Source: Streptomyces bluensis (GTDB lineage: Bacteria; Actinomycetota; Actinomycetes; Streptomycetales; Streptomycetaceae). From it: DNA of 64,000 nt. The DNA lies in NCBI RefSeq assembly GCF_014650715.1, contig NZ_BMVM01000010.1, forward strand, positions 186,001 to 250,000, read 5' to 3'. Position numbers and translations under genes: made by a program. The notes beneath the pieces are model-generated. The model ran no database searches, was not told where the DNA came from, and saw only the letters and a program-made list of their open reading frames with translations. Below are positions 7,039 to 16,526 of this stretch, in pieces; within the stretch, counting starts at the first letter, position 1, and each line of letters begins with the position of its first letter.

Positions 7039-7676
7039 CGGTTCGTCTCCTCGGTCGTGCGGGCGGCGGCCCCGCGGCCCGCGCCCTGTGTCTGTCCGGC
7101 CGCTCCCTCGTACCGCGTCGTCCTGCGTGCCCTGACCAGCTCCGACTCGGTCTGGGCGCGCAGCCGTGTCCGTGCCCGGGACAGCCTGGAGCGGACCGTC
7201 CCGGGAGAGACGCCGAGCGCCTCGGCGGCGGCCGCCGAGTCCAGGCCGGACCAGACGCAGAGCATCACCACCTCCCGCTCGTGCCGTCGTAGTCGGTCCA
7301 ACGCGGACCGCGCGGCGGTGAGTTGTTCGACGTCGGCGATGCGGCCGACCACCTCGTCGGCGAAGTCGGGCACGGTGTCGTGAAGGGCGACGCGGGCCAG
7401 CGCGTTCCTGTGCCGGCGCAGGGCACGGGACTGGTTGCGCAGCACGTTCACACAGATCCCGAGCAGCCAGGGCAGGAGGGCGTCTCCGTCCGGGTGCACG
7501 CGCTGCCGCAGCCGCCATGCCTCCAGGAAGGTCAGCGAGACGATGTCCTCGGCCTGCCCCCAGTCGCCCGTGCCGCGCGCCGCCAGCCGGTGGACGGCCG
7601 GGGCGCACTGGTCGAAGAGTTCCGCGAAGGCATCGGGATCACCGGCTCTCACCCGAGCACGCAGTGAAGGGTTCAT
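7035..7676 (-). CDS. ECF (sigma-70 family) RNA polymerase sigma factor
   Basis: A 213-residue extracytoplasmic-function sigma factor. Region 2 spans about residues 20-90 (DPDAFAELFDQCAPAVHRLA, then QAEDIVSLTFLEAW and LPWLLGICVNVLRN). Region 4 spans about 115-170 (LRRHEREVVMLCVWSGLDS, then ALGVSPGTVRSRLSRARTRL, the -35-recognition helix-turn-helix). A 35-residue tail follows. It directs RNA polymerase to a small regulon. The gene is coupled by a 4-base overlap to the membrane protein that probably controls it. The inducing signal is not evident. Confidence 0.9.
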   Translation of the reverse strand: MNPSLRARVRAGDPDAFAELFDQCAPAVHRLAARGTGDWGQAEDIVSLTFLEAWRLRQRVHPDGDALLPWLLGICVNVLRNQSRALRRHRNALARVALHDTVPDFADEVVGRIADVEQLTAARSALDRLRRHEREVVMLCVWSGLDSAAAAEALGVSPGTVRSRLSRARTRLRAQTESELVRARRTTRYEGAAGQTQGAGRGAAARTTEETNR

Positions 7677-7740
7677 GCCCGGTTCTGTCCACCCGCCCCC
7701 GGCTGCTGCGTGATCTGCGTCACGTCGGGATGGGCTCGGC

Positions 7741-8871
7741 TCAGCTCAGCGACCCCAGCGACGCCGGGTCGTACGCCTTCAGCTCACCGGTACGGCCCTG
7801 AAGCACCTTCGCCGCCCACTCCGGGTCCTGGAGCAGGGCACGGCCGACGGCGACCAGGTCGAACTCCTCGGCCTCCAGGCGGTCCAGCAGGTCGTCGATG
7901 CCCCGCAGCGTCGAGCCCTCGCCGGCGAAGGCGCGGACGAAGTCGCCGTCCAGGCCGACGGAGCCGACGGTGATGGCGGGCTTGCCGGTGAGCTTCTTCG
8001 TCCAGCCCGCCAGGTTGAGGTCCGAGCCGTCGAACTCGGGGAGCCAGTAGCGGCGCGTGGAGGCGTGGAAGGCGTCCACACCGGCCGCGGCCAGCGGCGT
8101 CAGCAGCGCCTCCAGTTCCTCCGGCGTCTCGGCGAGCTTCGCGTTGTACGCCTCCTGCTTCCACTGCGAGTAGCGGAAGATGACGGGGAACTCCGGGGAC
8201 ACCGAGTCCCGTACCGCCGCCGCGATCTCCGCCGCGAACTTCGTACGGGCGACCAGGTCGCCGCCGTAGGCGTCCGTGCGGCGGTTGGTGCCGGACCAGA
8301 GGAACTGGTCGATCAGGTAGCCGTGCGCGCCGTGCAGTTCGACGCCGTCGAAGCCGATGCGCTCCGCCTCGGCCGCGGCCTTGGCGAACGCGGCGATGAC
8401 GTCGTCCAGGTCCTGCTGCGTCATCTCCTTGCCGGTGCCGGGCGTGCCGTCGAGGCGCAGGCCGGAGGGGCCGACCGCCGGGGCGTCCGCGAACGGCGGA
8501 TCGCCCGCCTTGCGCACCATGCCGATGTGCCACAGCTGCGGCACGATCGTCCCGCCCGCCGCGTGCACCGCGTCCGCGACCTTCGCCCAGCCGGCGAGCT
8601 GCTCCTCGCCGTGGAAGCGCGGGATGCTGTCGCTCTGCCCGGCCGACTCGTGGCCGACGTACGTGCCTTCGGTGACGATCAGGCCCACGCCCGCGGCGGC
8701 GCGGCGCGCGTAGTACGACACCACGTTCTCACCGGGGATGCCGCCCGGCGAGAACTGCCTGGTCATGGGTGCCATCACGATCCGGTTCGGAATGGTCAGA
8801 CCGTTCAGGGCAAGGGGGCGGGAGAGGACCTGTGCCGCGCGGGAGGCGGACTCGGGGGCGGTGACGGTCAC
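7741..8871 (-). CDS. Old yellow enzyme-family NADH:flavin oxidoreductase (alkene reductase)
   Basis: A 376-residue FMN enzyme with a TIM-barrel fold that reduces activated C=C bonds with NAD(P)H. Signature segments are VMAPMTRQFSPGG (residues about 32-44), VPQLWHIG, the substrate-binding pair in VELHGAHGYLIDQFLWSGTN, RRTDAYGGD, and late VGRALLQDPEWAAKV for phosphate binding of FMN. It is cytoplasmic. A transcript would start in the 200 bases between it and the groEL2 terminator, so it is probably monocistronic. Physiological substrate is unknown; detoxification of enones is typical for the family. Confidence 0.9.
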   Translation of the reverse strand: MTVTAPESASRAAQVLSRPLALNGLTIPNRIVMAPMTRQFSPGGIPGENVVSYYARRAAAGVGLIVTEGTYVGHESAGQSDSIPRFHGEEQLAGWAKVADAVHAAGGTIVPQLWHIGMVRKAGDPPFADAPAVGPSGLRLDGTPGTGKEMTQQDLDDVIAAFAKAAAEAERIGFDGVELHGAHGYLIDQFLWSGTNRRTDAYGGDLVARTKFAAEIAAAVRDSVSPEFPVIFRYSQWKQEAYNAKLAETPEELEALLTPLAAAGVDAFHASTRRYWLPEFDGSDLNLAGWTKKLTGKPAITVGSVGLDGDFVRAFAGEGSTLRGIDDLLDRLEAEEFDLVAVGRALLQDPEWAAKVLQGRTGELKAYDPASLGSLS

Positions 8872-9018
8872 GTGGAGGGCTCCTCAGGCAGAAGGGATTG
8901 TTCCGGAAGGGAAACCGGACGGTATGTGCGTATGCATCGACTGTCTGTTACGGATCAACCGTCCCGCCGGCCACGGCATTCCGGTCCCGGCCGCCCCCCT
9001 CTGTGATCCCGGACACGC

Positions 9019-9058
9019 CCGAGGGCGGCACCCCTGGAAGTAGAGGTGCCGCCCTCGG
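9019..9058 (-). terminator. Terminator of groEL2
   Basis: CCGAGGGCGGCACC (9019-9032) pairs perfectly with GGTGCCGCCCTCGG (9045-9058), a 14-base stem with a 12-base loop, 30 bases after the groEL2 stop. It separates groEL2 from the downstream oxidoreductase. Confidence 0.8.
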
Positions 9059-9089
9059 TACCGCGGACGGGCCGATCCGGAGAACCGGA

Positions 9090-10712
<1,623 letters not shown>

Positions 10713-10876
10713 GTGAAGTGGTCCTCCCGGACGGATGGGGTCCCCCCGTGCTCGAAGCGAAGCCGAGAGCTCGGGGGAGGATTGCTCCGGACCGTGCTGG
10801 CGCCCGCGACGGACGGCTCGCCTGCCTGTGGTTCCCTGCCCCACCCGGCTGGCGGGCCTCACCGACCCGGTCCTCG

Positions 10877-10903
10877 TTGTCACTCTCACCTTCAGAGTGC
10901 TAA
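10877..10903. promoter_or_regulatory. CIRCE element 1 (HrcA operator)
   Basis: TTGTCACTC, a 9-base spacer, then GAGTGCTAA. The consensus is TTAGCACTC-N9-GAGTGCTAA, so one arm is perfect and the other has two mismatches. It lies 165 bases upstream of groEL2. Confidence 0.85.
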
Positions 10904-10913
10904 CGCCCAATGA

Positions 10914-10940
10914 TTAGCACTCGACCCCTGCGAGTGCAAG
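10914..10940. promoter_or_regulatory. CIRCE element 2 (HrcA operator)
   Basis: TTAGCACTC, 9 bases, then GAGTGCAAG: one perfect arm and one with two mismatches. It starts 10 bases after CIRCE 1 ends. Two tandem operators permit tight heat-responsive repression by HrcA. Confidence 0.85.
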
Positions 10941-11006
10941 CGCCTGGGGATGATCCCCAGGTGAACGCACCCGTGCGCCCCCGCCCGGACGGAACCGGAC
11001 AGCACC

Positions 11007-11060
11007 CGGACAGCACCCGGACCAGGATTCCGGCCGGAACACGGACAGCACCCGGACCAG
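11007..11060. repeat. Direct repeats in the groEL2 upstream region
   Basis: The 19-base unit CGGACAGCACCCGGACCAG occurs at 11007-11025 and again at 11042-11060; an extra CGGACAGCACC begins at 10996. These repeats lie between the CIRCE sites and the cold shock gene. Role unknown; slippage-prone sequence is the simplest reading. Confidence 0.6.
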
Positions 11061-11088
11061 CGGATCGTGGACCGGATCCCGGGCAGAA

Positions 11089-11139
11089 CGAAGGGCCCGC
11101 GCCCCGAGGGACAACTCCCCAGGGGACACGAGCCCTTCG
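11089..11139 (-). terminator. Probable terminator of the cold shock gene
   Basis: CGAAGGGC (11089-11096) pairs with GCCCTTCG (11132-11139) downstream of the cold shock gene stop; the enclosed G/C-rich loop can pair further. Confidence 0.5.
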
Positions 11140-11183
11140 AAAGTGAAACGAAGTGCGTCGCTGCTGTTCAGTCGGCGCGTGCT

Positions 11184-11387
11184 TCAGCCTGCCAAGCGGA
11201 CCATGTCCGCCTGCGGCCCCTTCTGACCCTGCGAGATCTCGAACTCGACCCGCTGGCCCTCCTCCAGGGTGCGGTAGCCGTCCATCTGGATCGCGCTGTA
11301 GTGGACGAATACATCCGCACCACCGTCGACCGCGATGAAGCCGTACCCCTTCTCCGCGTTGAACCACTTGACGGTGCCCTGAGCCAT
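11184..11387 (-). CDS. Cold shock protein, CspA family
   Basis: A 67-residue single cold-shock domain that binds single-stranded RNA or DNA and acts as an RNA chaperone. It has MAQGTVKWFNAEKGYGFI (RNP1 around residues 14-19) and ADVFVHYSAI (RNP2). Length is standard. The frame extends 10 codons further upstream, but the ATG at 11387 has GGGGAG at the right distance and gives the canonical N-terminus. Position between groEL2 and cysO/thrC is the usual streptomycete order. The long 5' region may control translation with temperature. Confidence 0.95.
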   Translation of the reverse strand: MAQGTVKWFNAEKGYGFIAVDGGADVFVHYSAIQMDGYRTLEEGQRVEFEISQGQKGPQADMVRLAG

Positions 11388-11762
11388 GCCTAACTCCCCT
11401 ATTACTGGCCCTTGCACAGATCCACACTTCGCGGATCCGGGTCAGACCTCACCCCCCAACGGTTGGGGGTGTGCGCCGGAACGCGTCGACCGCGGCTGAA
11501 TGTATCTGTCCAACTGCCGTCTGCAACAGGTCAGTCGGACGAGAAATCTGGACAGGCCCGGTCGGGAATGTACGGAGAATTCACCGAAATTCAGGGCAAG
11601 TCGGGCCCCGCAAAAGGAACATAAGGCGCAAATGCCTTGCCGGGCCTCGCCCACTTTGGCTGCTTCATATCGGGCGCGCGGCAAGAACTCATATGTACGC
11701 GGGGTGAAACCGGAGCCTGAGGCCAACCGCGTTCCCCAACTGTACCGTGCTCAACCATAGAG
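11388..11762. other. Upstream region of the cold shock gene
   Basis: These 375 bases hold no convincing gene. They include a hairpin, CACCCCC (11450-11456) with GGGGGTG, about 65 bases ahead of the cold shock start, probably in its 5' untranslated leader. The stretch 11540-11640 is less GC-rich than its surroundings, as expected of promoter DNA. Confidence 0.4.
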
Positions 11763-11799
11763 AATGGCCCCCTCCGCTTCTCTCACGGAGGGGGCCATT
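11763..11799 (-). terminator. Terminator after cysO
   Basis: AATGGCCCCCTCCG (11763-11776) and CGGAGGGGGCCATT (11786-11799) pair perfectly over 14 bases around a 9-base loop, 50 bases beyond the cysO stop. It probably ends the thrC-cysO transcript. Confidence 0.8.
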
Positions 11800-11848
11800 C
11801 GATGAACTCTCGGTAACCGACGTTACCGAAGGTAATTATCGGCGCCGC

Positions 11849-12124
11849 TCAGCCTCCGGCGACGGCCGGGATGATGGACACGCCCGCCCCGTCCGGGGTC
11901 GCCGTCTCCAGGCCCTGCTCGAAGCGGACGTCGTCGTCGTTCACGTACACGTTCACGAACCGGCGCAGCTTGCCCTGGTCGTCCAGGACCCGGGCCGCGA
12001 TGCCGGTGTGGTTCTTCTCCAGGTCGGCGATGACCTCGCCGAGGTTCGCACCCTCGGCACTGACCTCGGCCTGACCGCCGGTGTAGGTACGCAGGATGGT
12101 GGGGATGCGGACGGTGACGCTCAT
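11849..12124 (-). CDS. cysO: Sulfur carrier protein, MoaD/ThiS family (CysO-like)
   Basis: A 91-residue ubiquitin-like protein ending in the diagnostic Gly-Gly (SIIPAVAGG), where a thiocarboxylate forms for sulfur transfer. Core features are VTVRIPTILRTYTGG, ANLGEVIADLE and FVNVYVNDDDVRF. The CysO branch feeds cysteine synthase CysM in actinobacteria. The frame opens at 12217, but the ATG at 12124 follows GGAGGT and gives the family's start. It lies 73 bases after thrC and before a terminator, so the two are likely co-transcribed. The CysO rather than ThiS or MoaD identity is an inference from context and length. Confidence 0.85.
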   Translation of the reverse strand: MSVTVRIPTILRTYTGGQAEVSAEGANLGEVIADLEKNHTGIAARVLDDQGKLRRFVNVYVNDDDVRFEQGLETATPDGAGVSIIPAVAGG

Positions 12125-12197
12125 GGGTTGACCTCCGGTCAGGGTGCGAGGGGGCGCCCCGGCAGGGGCGCGGGGTGGTCCGAACGACGAGCCGGAC

Positions 12198-13517
12198 CTA
12201 TACGAGGCCGGCCTCACGGAACGAGTCGAGGCTCGGACGGATCGTCGCCGTCAACCCCGTACCCGCCACCGCGTCCAGCGTCTTGAGGCCGTCGCCGGTG
12301 TTGAGGACGACCGTGGTCAGGGTCGGGTCCAGCACACCGTTCTCGATGAGCTTGCGCGTGACACCCACGGTCACGCCACCCGCCGTCTCGGCGAAAATGC
12401 CCTCCGTGCGCGCCAGCAGCTTGATCGCGTCCACGATCTGCTCGTCCGTCACGTCCTCCACGGCGCCGCCCGTCCGCCGGGCGATGTCGAGGACGTAGGG
12501 GCCGTCCGCGGGGTTGCCGATGGCGAGCGACTTGGCGATGGTGTCCGGCTTCTGCGGCCGTACGACGTCATGGCCGGCCTTGTAGGCGACGGAGACCGGC
12601 GAGCAGCCCTCGGCCTGCGCACCGAAGATCTTGTACGGCTTGTCCTCGACGAGCCCGAGCTTGATCAGCTCCTGGAGACCCTTGTCGATCTTCGTGAGCT
12701 GGGAGCCGGAGGCGATCGGGACCACGATCTGGTCGGGGAGCTTCCACCCCAGCTGCTCGCAGATCTCGTACGCCAGCGTCTTCGAGCCCTCCGCGTAGTA
12801 CGGCCGCAGGTTGACGTTGACGAAGCCCCAGCCCTCGCCCGCCGGGTCGCCGATGAGCTCGGAGCAGAAGCGGTTGACGTCGTCGTAGTTGCCCTCGATG
12901 CCGACGAGTTCACCGCCGTAGACGGCGGCCATGACGACCTTGCCCTGCTCCAGGTCGTGCGGGATGAAGACACAGGAGCGGAAGCCGGCGCGGGCGGCGG
13001 CGGCCCCGACGGCGCCGGCGAGGTTGCCGGTCGAGGAGCAGGAGAGGGTGGTGAAGCCGAACGCCCGCGCGGCTTCCAGCGCCTGGGCGACGACCCGGTC
13101 CTTGAAGGAGTGCGTCGGGTTGCCGGAGTCGTCCTTCACGTACAGGCCGCCGGTGACGCCCAGTTCCCGGGCCAGGTTGTCGGCCTTGACGAGGGCGGTC
13201 CAGCCGGGGTTGAGGTTCGGCTTGCCGGCCACGTCGGCCGGGACGGGCAGCAGGGGCGCGTAGCGCCAGATGTTCGCCGGGCCGGACTCGATCAGCTTGC
13301 GCAGTTCTTCGGTCTCGTACGCGGAGAAGTCGTATGCGATCTCCAGCGGGCCGAAACACTCCTCGCAGGCGAAGAGCGGGCCGAGCGGCACCCGGTGGCC
13401 GCACTCGCGACAGGACAGAGCGGCGGCGGAGCCGAGGTCGACGGGGGTGGCGGCGTTCGCGGTGCTGGGGTTCGTCGTGCCGGGGTTCGTCGTGTTTCCA
13501 GCGGTCTGCACAGCCAT
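12198..13517 (-). CDS. thrC: Threonine synthase
   Basis: A 439-residue PLP enzyme that converts O-phosphohomoserine to threonine and phosphate, the last step of threonine synthesis. The PLP lysine is in NPTHSFKDRVV. The phosphate-binding stretch SCSSTGNLAGAVGA and a C-terminal VVLNTGDGLKT segment are typical of the long threonine synthase type. Residues about 35-55 form a small zinc ribbon-like piece (CRECGH and CEECFG), seen in actinobacterial enzymes. The N-terminal 25 residues are low-complexity (TNPGTTNPST). A class I SAM riboswitch precedes it on the same strand, and cysO follows in the same operon. Confidence 0.95.
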   Translation of the reverse strand: MAVQTAGNTTNPGTTNPSTANAATPVDLGSAAALSCRECGHRVPLGPLFACEECFGPLEIAYDFSAYETEELRKLIESGPANIWRYAPLLPVPADVAGKPNLNPGWTALVKADNLARELGVTGGLYVKDDSGNPTHSFKDRVVAQALEAARAFGFTTLSCSSTGNLAGAVGAAAARAGFRSCVFIPHDLEQGKVVMAAVYGGELVGIEGNYDDVNRFCSELIGDPAGEGWGFVNVNLRPYYAEGSKTLAYEICEQLGWKLPDQIVVPIASGSQLTKIDKGLQELIKLGLVEDKPYKIFGAQAEGCSPVSVAYKAGHDVVRPQKPDTIAKSLAIGNPADGPYVLDIARRTGGAVEDVTDEQIVDAIKLLARTEGIFAETAGGVTVGVTRKLIENGVLDPTLTTVVLNTGDGLKTLDAVAGTGLTATIRPSLDSFREAGLV

Positions 13518-13537
13518 GTGAGGCGAGGCCCTTTCTC

Positions 13538-13714
13538 CTCATCTTCCTCACGACGCATCTCGCCGTGAGACGGATTTGGCACCTTCCCTAGCCGGGAGCC
13601 TCGCGAAGTCGATCTACGGTGATCCGTGAACGATCGACGTTGATCGGGTACGAGAACCGGCTGGAGGGTTGCCGGGGCTTCATCGGGCCGTGTCCCTCTG
13701 CCCCTCTGGATGAG
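13538..13714 (-). promoter_or_regulatory. SAM-I (S-box) riboswitch in the thrC leader
   Basis: On the minus strand the leader shows the S-box core in order: 5' P1 strand CTCATCC, AGAGGGGCAGAGGGAC, GGCCCGATGAAGCC, CCGGCAACCCTCC, later GAAGGTGCCAAATCC, a hairpin with CTCACGGCGAGATGCGTCGTGAG, and the closing P1 strand GATGAG (13543-13538). These match the conserved SAM-binding motifs and kink-turn. The closing strand runs straight into the GAGGAGAAAGG ribosome-binding region of thrC, so ligand binding is likely to hide it and reduce translation. Sequence match is strong; the effect on thrC is inferred. Confidence 0.9.
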
Positions 13715-13893
13715 CGGTATGCGGTTGTTGATCGTTTGTTGATCATTGAAACGCAACGGGGACCCCGCAATGCGATGGTCATCCGCGTTGTTCAAGACTG
13801 TAACCGAAGGCCAGGAGAGTTGAGAGAGACGTCCGAACCGCGAGATGGATCACACCGGAGTCCGTGTGATCGAAAAGTGAGGAGCCGCAGACC

Positions 13894-14838
13894 GTGCTGA
13901 ACGAAGTCGAGCGCTGGCTGAGCACACGCTCCTGGTCCGTGACCGATCGCCCGCTTCACCGCATCCTGGCAGCCAAACGTTCCTCGGGCCAGTCGGTCAG
14001 TGTCGTGCTGCCCGCGCTCAACGAGGAGGAGACCGTCGGCGAGATCGTCGCCGCGATCCGTCGCGACCTCGTGCGGCAGGTCCCGCTCGTCGACGAGATC
14101 GTGGTCGTCGACTCGGGATCGACGGACCGTACGTCGGCGGTGGCCGCCGCCGCGGGCGCGACGGTGGTGCACCGGGACGAGATCCTCCCCCGCATCCCGG
14201 CCGTGCCCGGCAAGGGCGAGGTGCTGTGGCGTTCCCTGCTGGTCACCCGCGGGGACATCGTGTGCTTCGTCGACGCGGACCTGAAGGAGTTCTCGTCGGA
14301 CTTCGTCTCCGGGATCGTGGGACCGCTGCTCACCGATCCGGACGTCGACCTGGTCAAGGCGATGTACGACCGGCCGCTGGGCGCCGCGGCGGGCCAGGGC
14401 GGCCGGGTCACGGAACTCATGGCCCGCCCCCTGCTGAACATGCACTGGCCGCAGCTCGCGGGCTTCGTCCAGCCCCTGGGCGGCGAGTACGCGGCCCGCC
14501 GCTCGCTCCTGGAACAGCTGCCCTTCCCGGTCGGATACGGGGTGGAGCTCGGCATGCTGGTGGACGCCCTGCACCTGGTGGGCCTGGACGCCCTCGCCCA
14601 GGTCGACGTCGGCGTCCGCAAACACCGCCACCAGGACGGCCAGGCCCTCGGCCGGATGTCCGCCGCGATCTACCGCACCGCCCAGCTCCGCCTGGCGCGG
14701 GGCCACCTGATCCGCCCCTCCCTGACCCAGTTCGAGCGGGGCGAGGACGGTTTCGAGCCGCGCACGTACTCGGTGGACACCGAGGAGAGGCCGCCGATGG
14801 CGGAGATCGAGGAGTACGTGGAACGCGAGGCGGCGTAG
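13894..14838 (+). CDS. gpgS: Glucosyl-3-phosphoglycerate synthase
   Basis: A 314-residue retaining glycosyltransferase (GT81-like) that joins glucose from an NDP-glucose donor to 3-phosphoglycerate, the first step towards glucosylglycerate or methylglucose polysaccharides. It has the GT-A start VSVVLPALNEEETVGEIV, the VDSGSTDRT loop, the metal-binding VCFVDADLKEF and the acceptor region PLGGEYAARR. GTG start at 13894 with GAGGAG just upstream. It lies divergent from thrC and next to otsA, suggesting a compatible-solute/storage-sugar neighbourhood. An inverted repeat after the stop ends the transcript. Confidence 0.9.
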   Translation: MLNEVERWLSTRSWSVTDRPLHRILAAKRSSGQSVSVVLPALNEEETVGEIVAAIRRDLVRQVPLVDEIVVVDSGSTDRTSAVAAAAGATVVHRDEILPRIPAVPGKGEVLWRSLLVTRGDIVCFVDADLKEFSSDFVSGIVGPLLTDPDVDLVKAMYDRPLGAAAGQGGRVTELMARPLLNMHWPQLAGFVQPLGGEYAARRSLLEQLPFPVGYGVELGMLVDALHLVGLDALAQVDVGVRKHRHQDGQALGRMSAAIYRTAQLRLARGHLIRPSLTQFERGEDGFEPRTYSVDTEERPPMAEIEEYVEREAA

Positions 14839-14855
14839 CGCCCTGTAAGAGGCGC

Positions 14856-14910
14856 GGGGAACTGCGCGACAAGCCACAGAAGACCCGCACTCGCGACACA
14901 ACAGTTCCCC
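14856..14910 (+). terminator. Terminator and repeat after gpgS
   Basis: GGGGAACTG (14856-14864) is complementary to CAGTTCCCC (14902-14910). The segment GCGCGGGGAACTGCGCGAC is a widespread Streptomyces intergenic repeat (from memory). It sits 18 bases after the gpgS stop. Confidence 0.6.
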
Positions 14911-14986
14911 CCGAGCTCTGAGGCGCCCTCGGTCACCCCACGGACCGTACGTTTGAGCGGATGCGACGACGGCTAGGTTGACGAAC

Positions 14987-16402
14987 ATGGCTTCCGCTTC
15001 TGCCAACGGCGCCCACGTCCTCGTCGCGTCCAACCGCGGCCCCGTCTCGTACGCCCTGGACGAGAGCGGCGAGCTCACGGCCAGGCGCGGCGGAGGCGGG
15101 CTGGTCTCGGGGCTGTCGGCGATCGGGCCGGAGGCCGGCGCGGTGTGGGTGTGCTCCGCGCTGGGCGACGGCGACCGCGAGGCCGTACGGCGGGGCGTGG
15201 GAGAGCCCGGCGTCCGGATGCTGGACATCGACGCCGCGACGCACGCGGACGCGTACAACGGCATCGCGAACTCGGTGCTGTGGTTCGTGCACCACATGCT
15301 GTACCAGACGCCCCTGGAACCGGTCTTCGACGCCGGGTTCCGGCGGCAGTGGGCGTCGTACGAGGCGTACAACCGGGCGTTCGCCGAGGCGCTGGCCGAG
15401 GAGGCGGCGCGGGGTGCGGCCGTGCTGGTCCAGGACTACCACCTGGTGCTGGTCCCGCGGATGCTGCGCGAGCTGCGCCCCGACCTGCGGATCGGGCACT
15501 TCTCGCACACGCCGTGGGCGCCGCCGGAGTACTTCCGGATGCTGCCCGACGACATCGCGGCGCAGGTGCTGCGCGGCATCCTCGGCGCGGACCGGGCGGC
15601 GTTCCTGACGCAGCGCTGGGCGGACGCCTTCACGGACTGCTGTCAGGCGGTGCTGGGCGGCCCCGGCATCCCGTCGGGGACACGGATCGGGGTGCACGGC
15701 CTGGGCGCCGACGCGGACTTCCTCCGCCGGCGGGCGCACGAGGCCGACGTGGACGAGCGGATGGGCTCGCTGCGGGAGCAGATCGGTACGGCGCCGGACG
15801 GGAGCCCGCGCCGGTCCATCGTGCGGGTGGACCGCACCGAGCTGTCCAAGAACATCGTGCGGGGGCTGCTGGCCTACGAGCAGCTGCTGGAGGACCGGCC
15901 GTCGTGGCGGGAGCGGGTCGTCCATGTGGCGCTGGCGTACCCGTCCCGGCAGGACCTCAAGGTGTACCGGGACTACATGGACGAGGTGCAGCGGGTCGCG
16001 TCCGCGATCAACTCCCGTTACGGCACGGCGGACTGGACGCCGGTCGTGCTGCATCTGAAGGACGACTTCGCGCGCTCGCTGGCCGCGTACCGGCTGGGGG
16101 ACGTGGCGCTGGTGAACCCCATCCGGGACGGTATGAACCTGGTCGCCAAGGAGGTGCCGGTCGTCTCCGACGAGGGGTGTGTGCTGGTGCTGTCCCGGGA
16201 GGCGGGGGCGTACGAAGAGCTGGGGGAGGACGCGGTGGTGGTGAATCCGTACGACATCGGGGGGACGGCGCGGGCTCTTCACGAGGGGCTGTCGATGGCG
16301 CGGGGTGAGCGTGCCGAACGCACGAAGCGGCTCGCCGCGGCGGCGACGGCGCTGCCGCCGACGCAGTGGTTCCTGGCTCAGCTGCGTGCGCTGGACGACT
16401 AG
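14987..16402 (+). CDS. otsA: Trehalose-6-phosphate synthase
   Basis: A 471-residue GT20 enzyme that makes trehalose 6-phosphate from an NDP-glucose and glucose 6-phosphate. Signature segments are VLVASNRGPVSYAL with a GGGGLVSGL loop, VLVQDYHLVLVPRMLRE, IGHFSHTPWAPPEYF, VDRTELSKNIVRGLLAYE, and NPIRDGMNLVAKEV near the C-terminus, in normal order. The ATG at 14987 is preferred; an in-frame TTG lies 9 bases earlier. It converges on otsB, whose product removes the phosphate to give trehalose. Both lie beside gpgS. Confidence 0.95.
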   Translation: MASASANGAHVLVASNRGPVSYALDESGELTARRGGGGLVSGLSAIGPEAGAVWVCSALGDGDREAVRRGVGEPGVRMLDIDAATHADAYNGIANSVLWFVHHMLYQTPLEPVFDAGFRRQWASYEAYNRAFAEALAEEAARGAAVLVQDYHLVLVPRMLRELRPDLRIGHFSHTPWAPPEYFRMLPDDIAAQVLRGILGADRAAFLTQRWADAFTDCCQAVLGGPGIPSGTRIGVHGLGADADFLRRRAHEADVDERMGSLREQIGTAPDGSPRRSIVRVDRTELSKNIVRGLLAYEQLLEDRPSWRERVVHVALAYPSRQDLKVYRDYMDEVQRVASAINSRYGTADWTPVVLHLKDDFARSLAAYRLGDVALVNPIRDGMNLVAKEVPVVSDEGCVLVLSREAGAYEELGEDAVVVNPYDIGGTARALHEGLSMARGERAERTKRLAAAATALPPTQWFLAQLRALDD

Positions 16403-16406
16403 CTTT

Positions 16407-16459
16407 TCCTCGCCCCCGCCGCCCCTACCCGTCCCCTCCCTGGGGGCTGCCGCCCCCAG
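16407..16459. terminator. Repeat-derived terminator between otsA and otsB
   Basis: The segment at 16407-16440 is nearly identical to the arms of the long palindromic repeat at 49509-49746. It is followed by the hairpin CTGGGGGC-TGCC-GCCCCCAG (16440-16459). It lies between two converging genes and probably stops both transcripts. Confidence 0.65.
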
Positions 16460-16526
16460 ACCTCTGCTTTTCGGCTGCTTTTCGGCCTGAACGGCCTCGT
16501 CCTCACACGCCGGACGGGCTGAACAA

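Noticed and set aside
13588..13795. Short frames in the thrC leader
   Set aside because: They overlap the SAM riboswitch core, which explains the conservation-like motifs better than a peptide.
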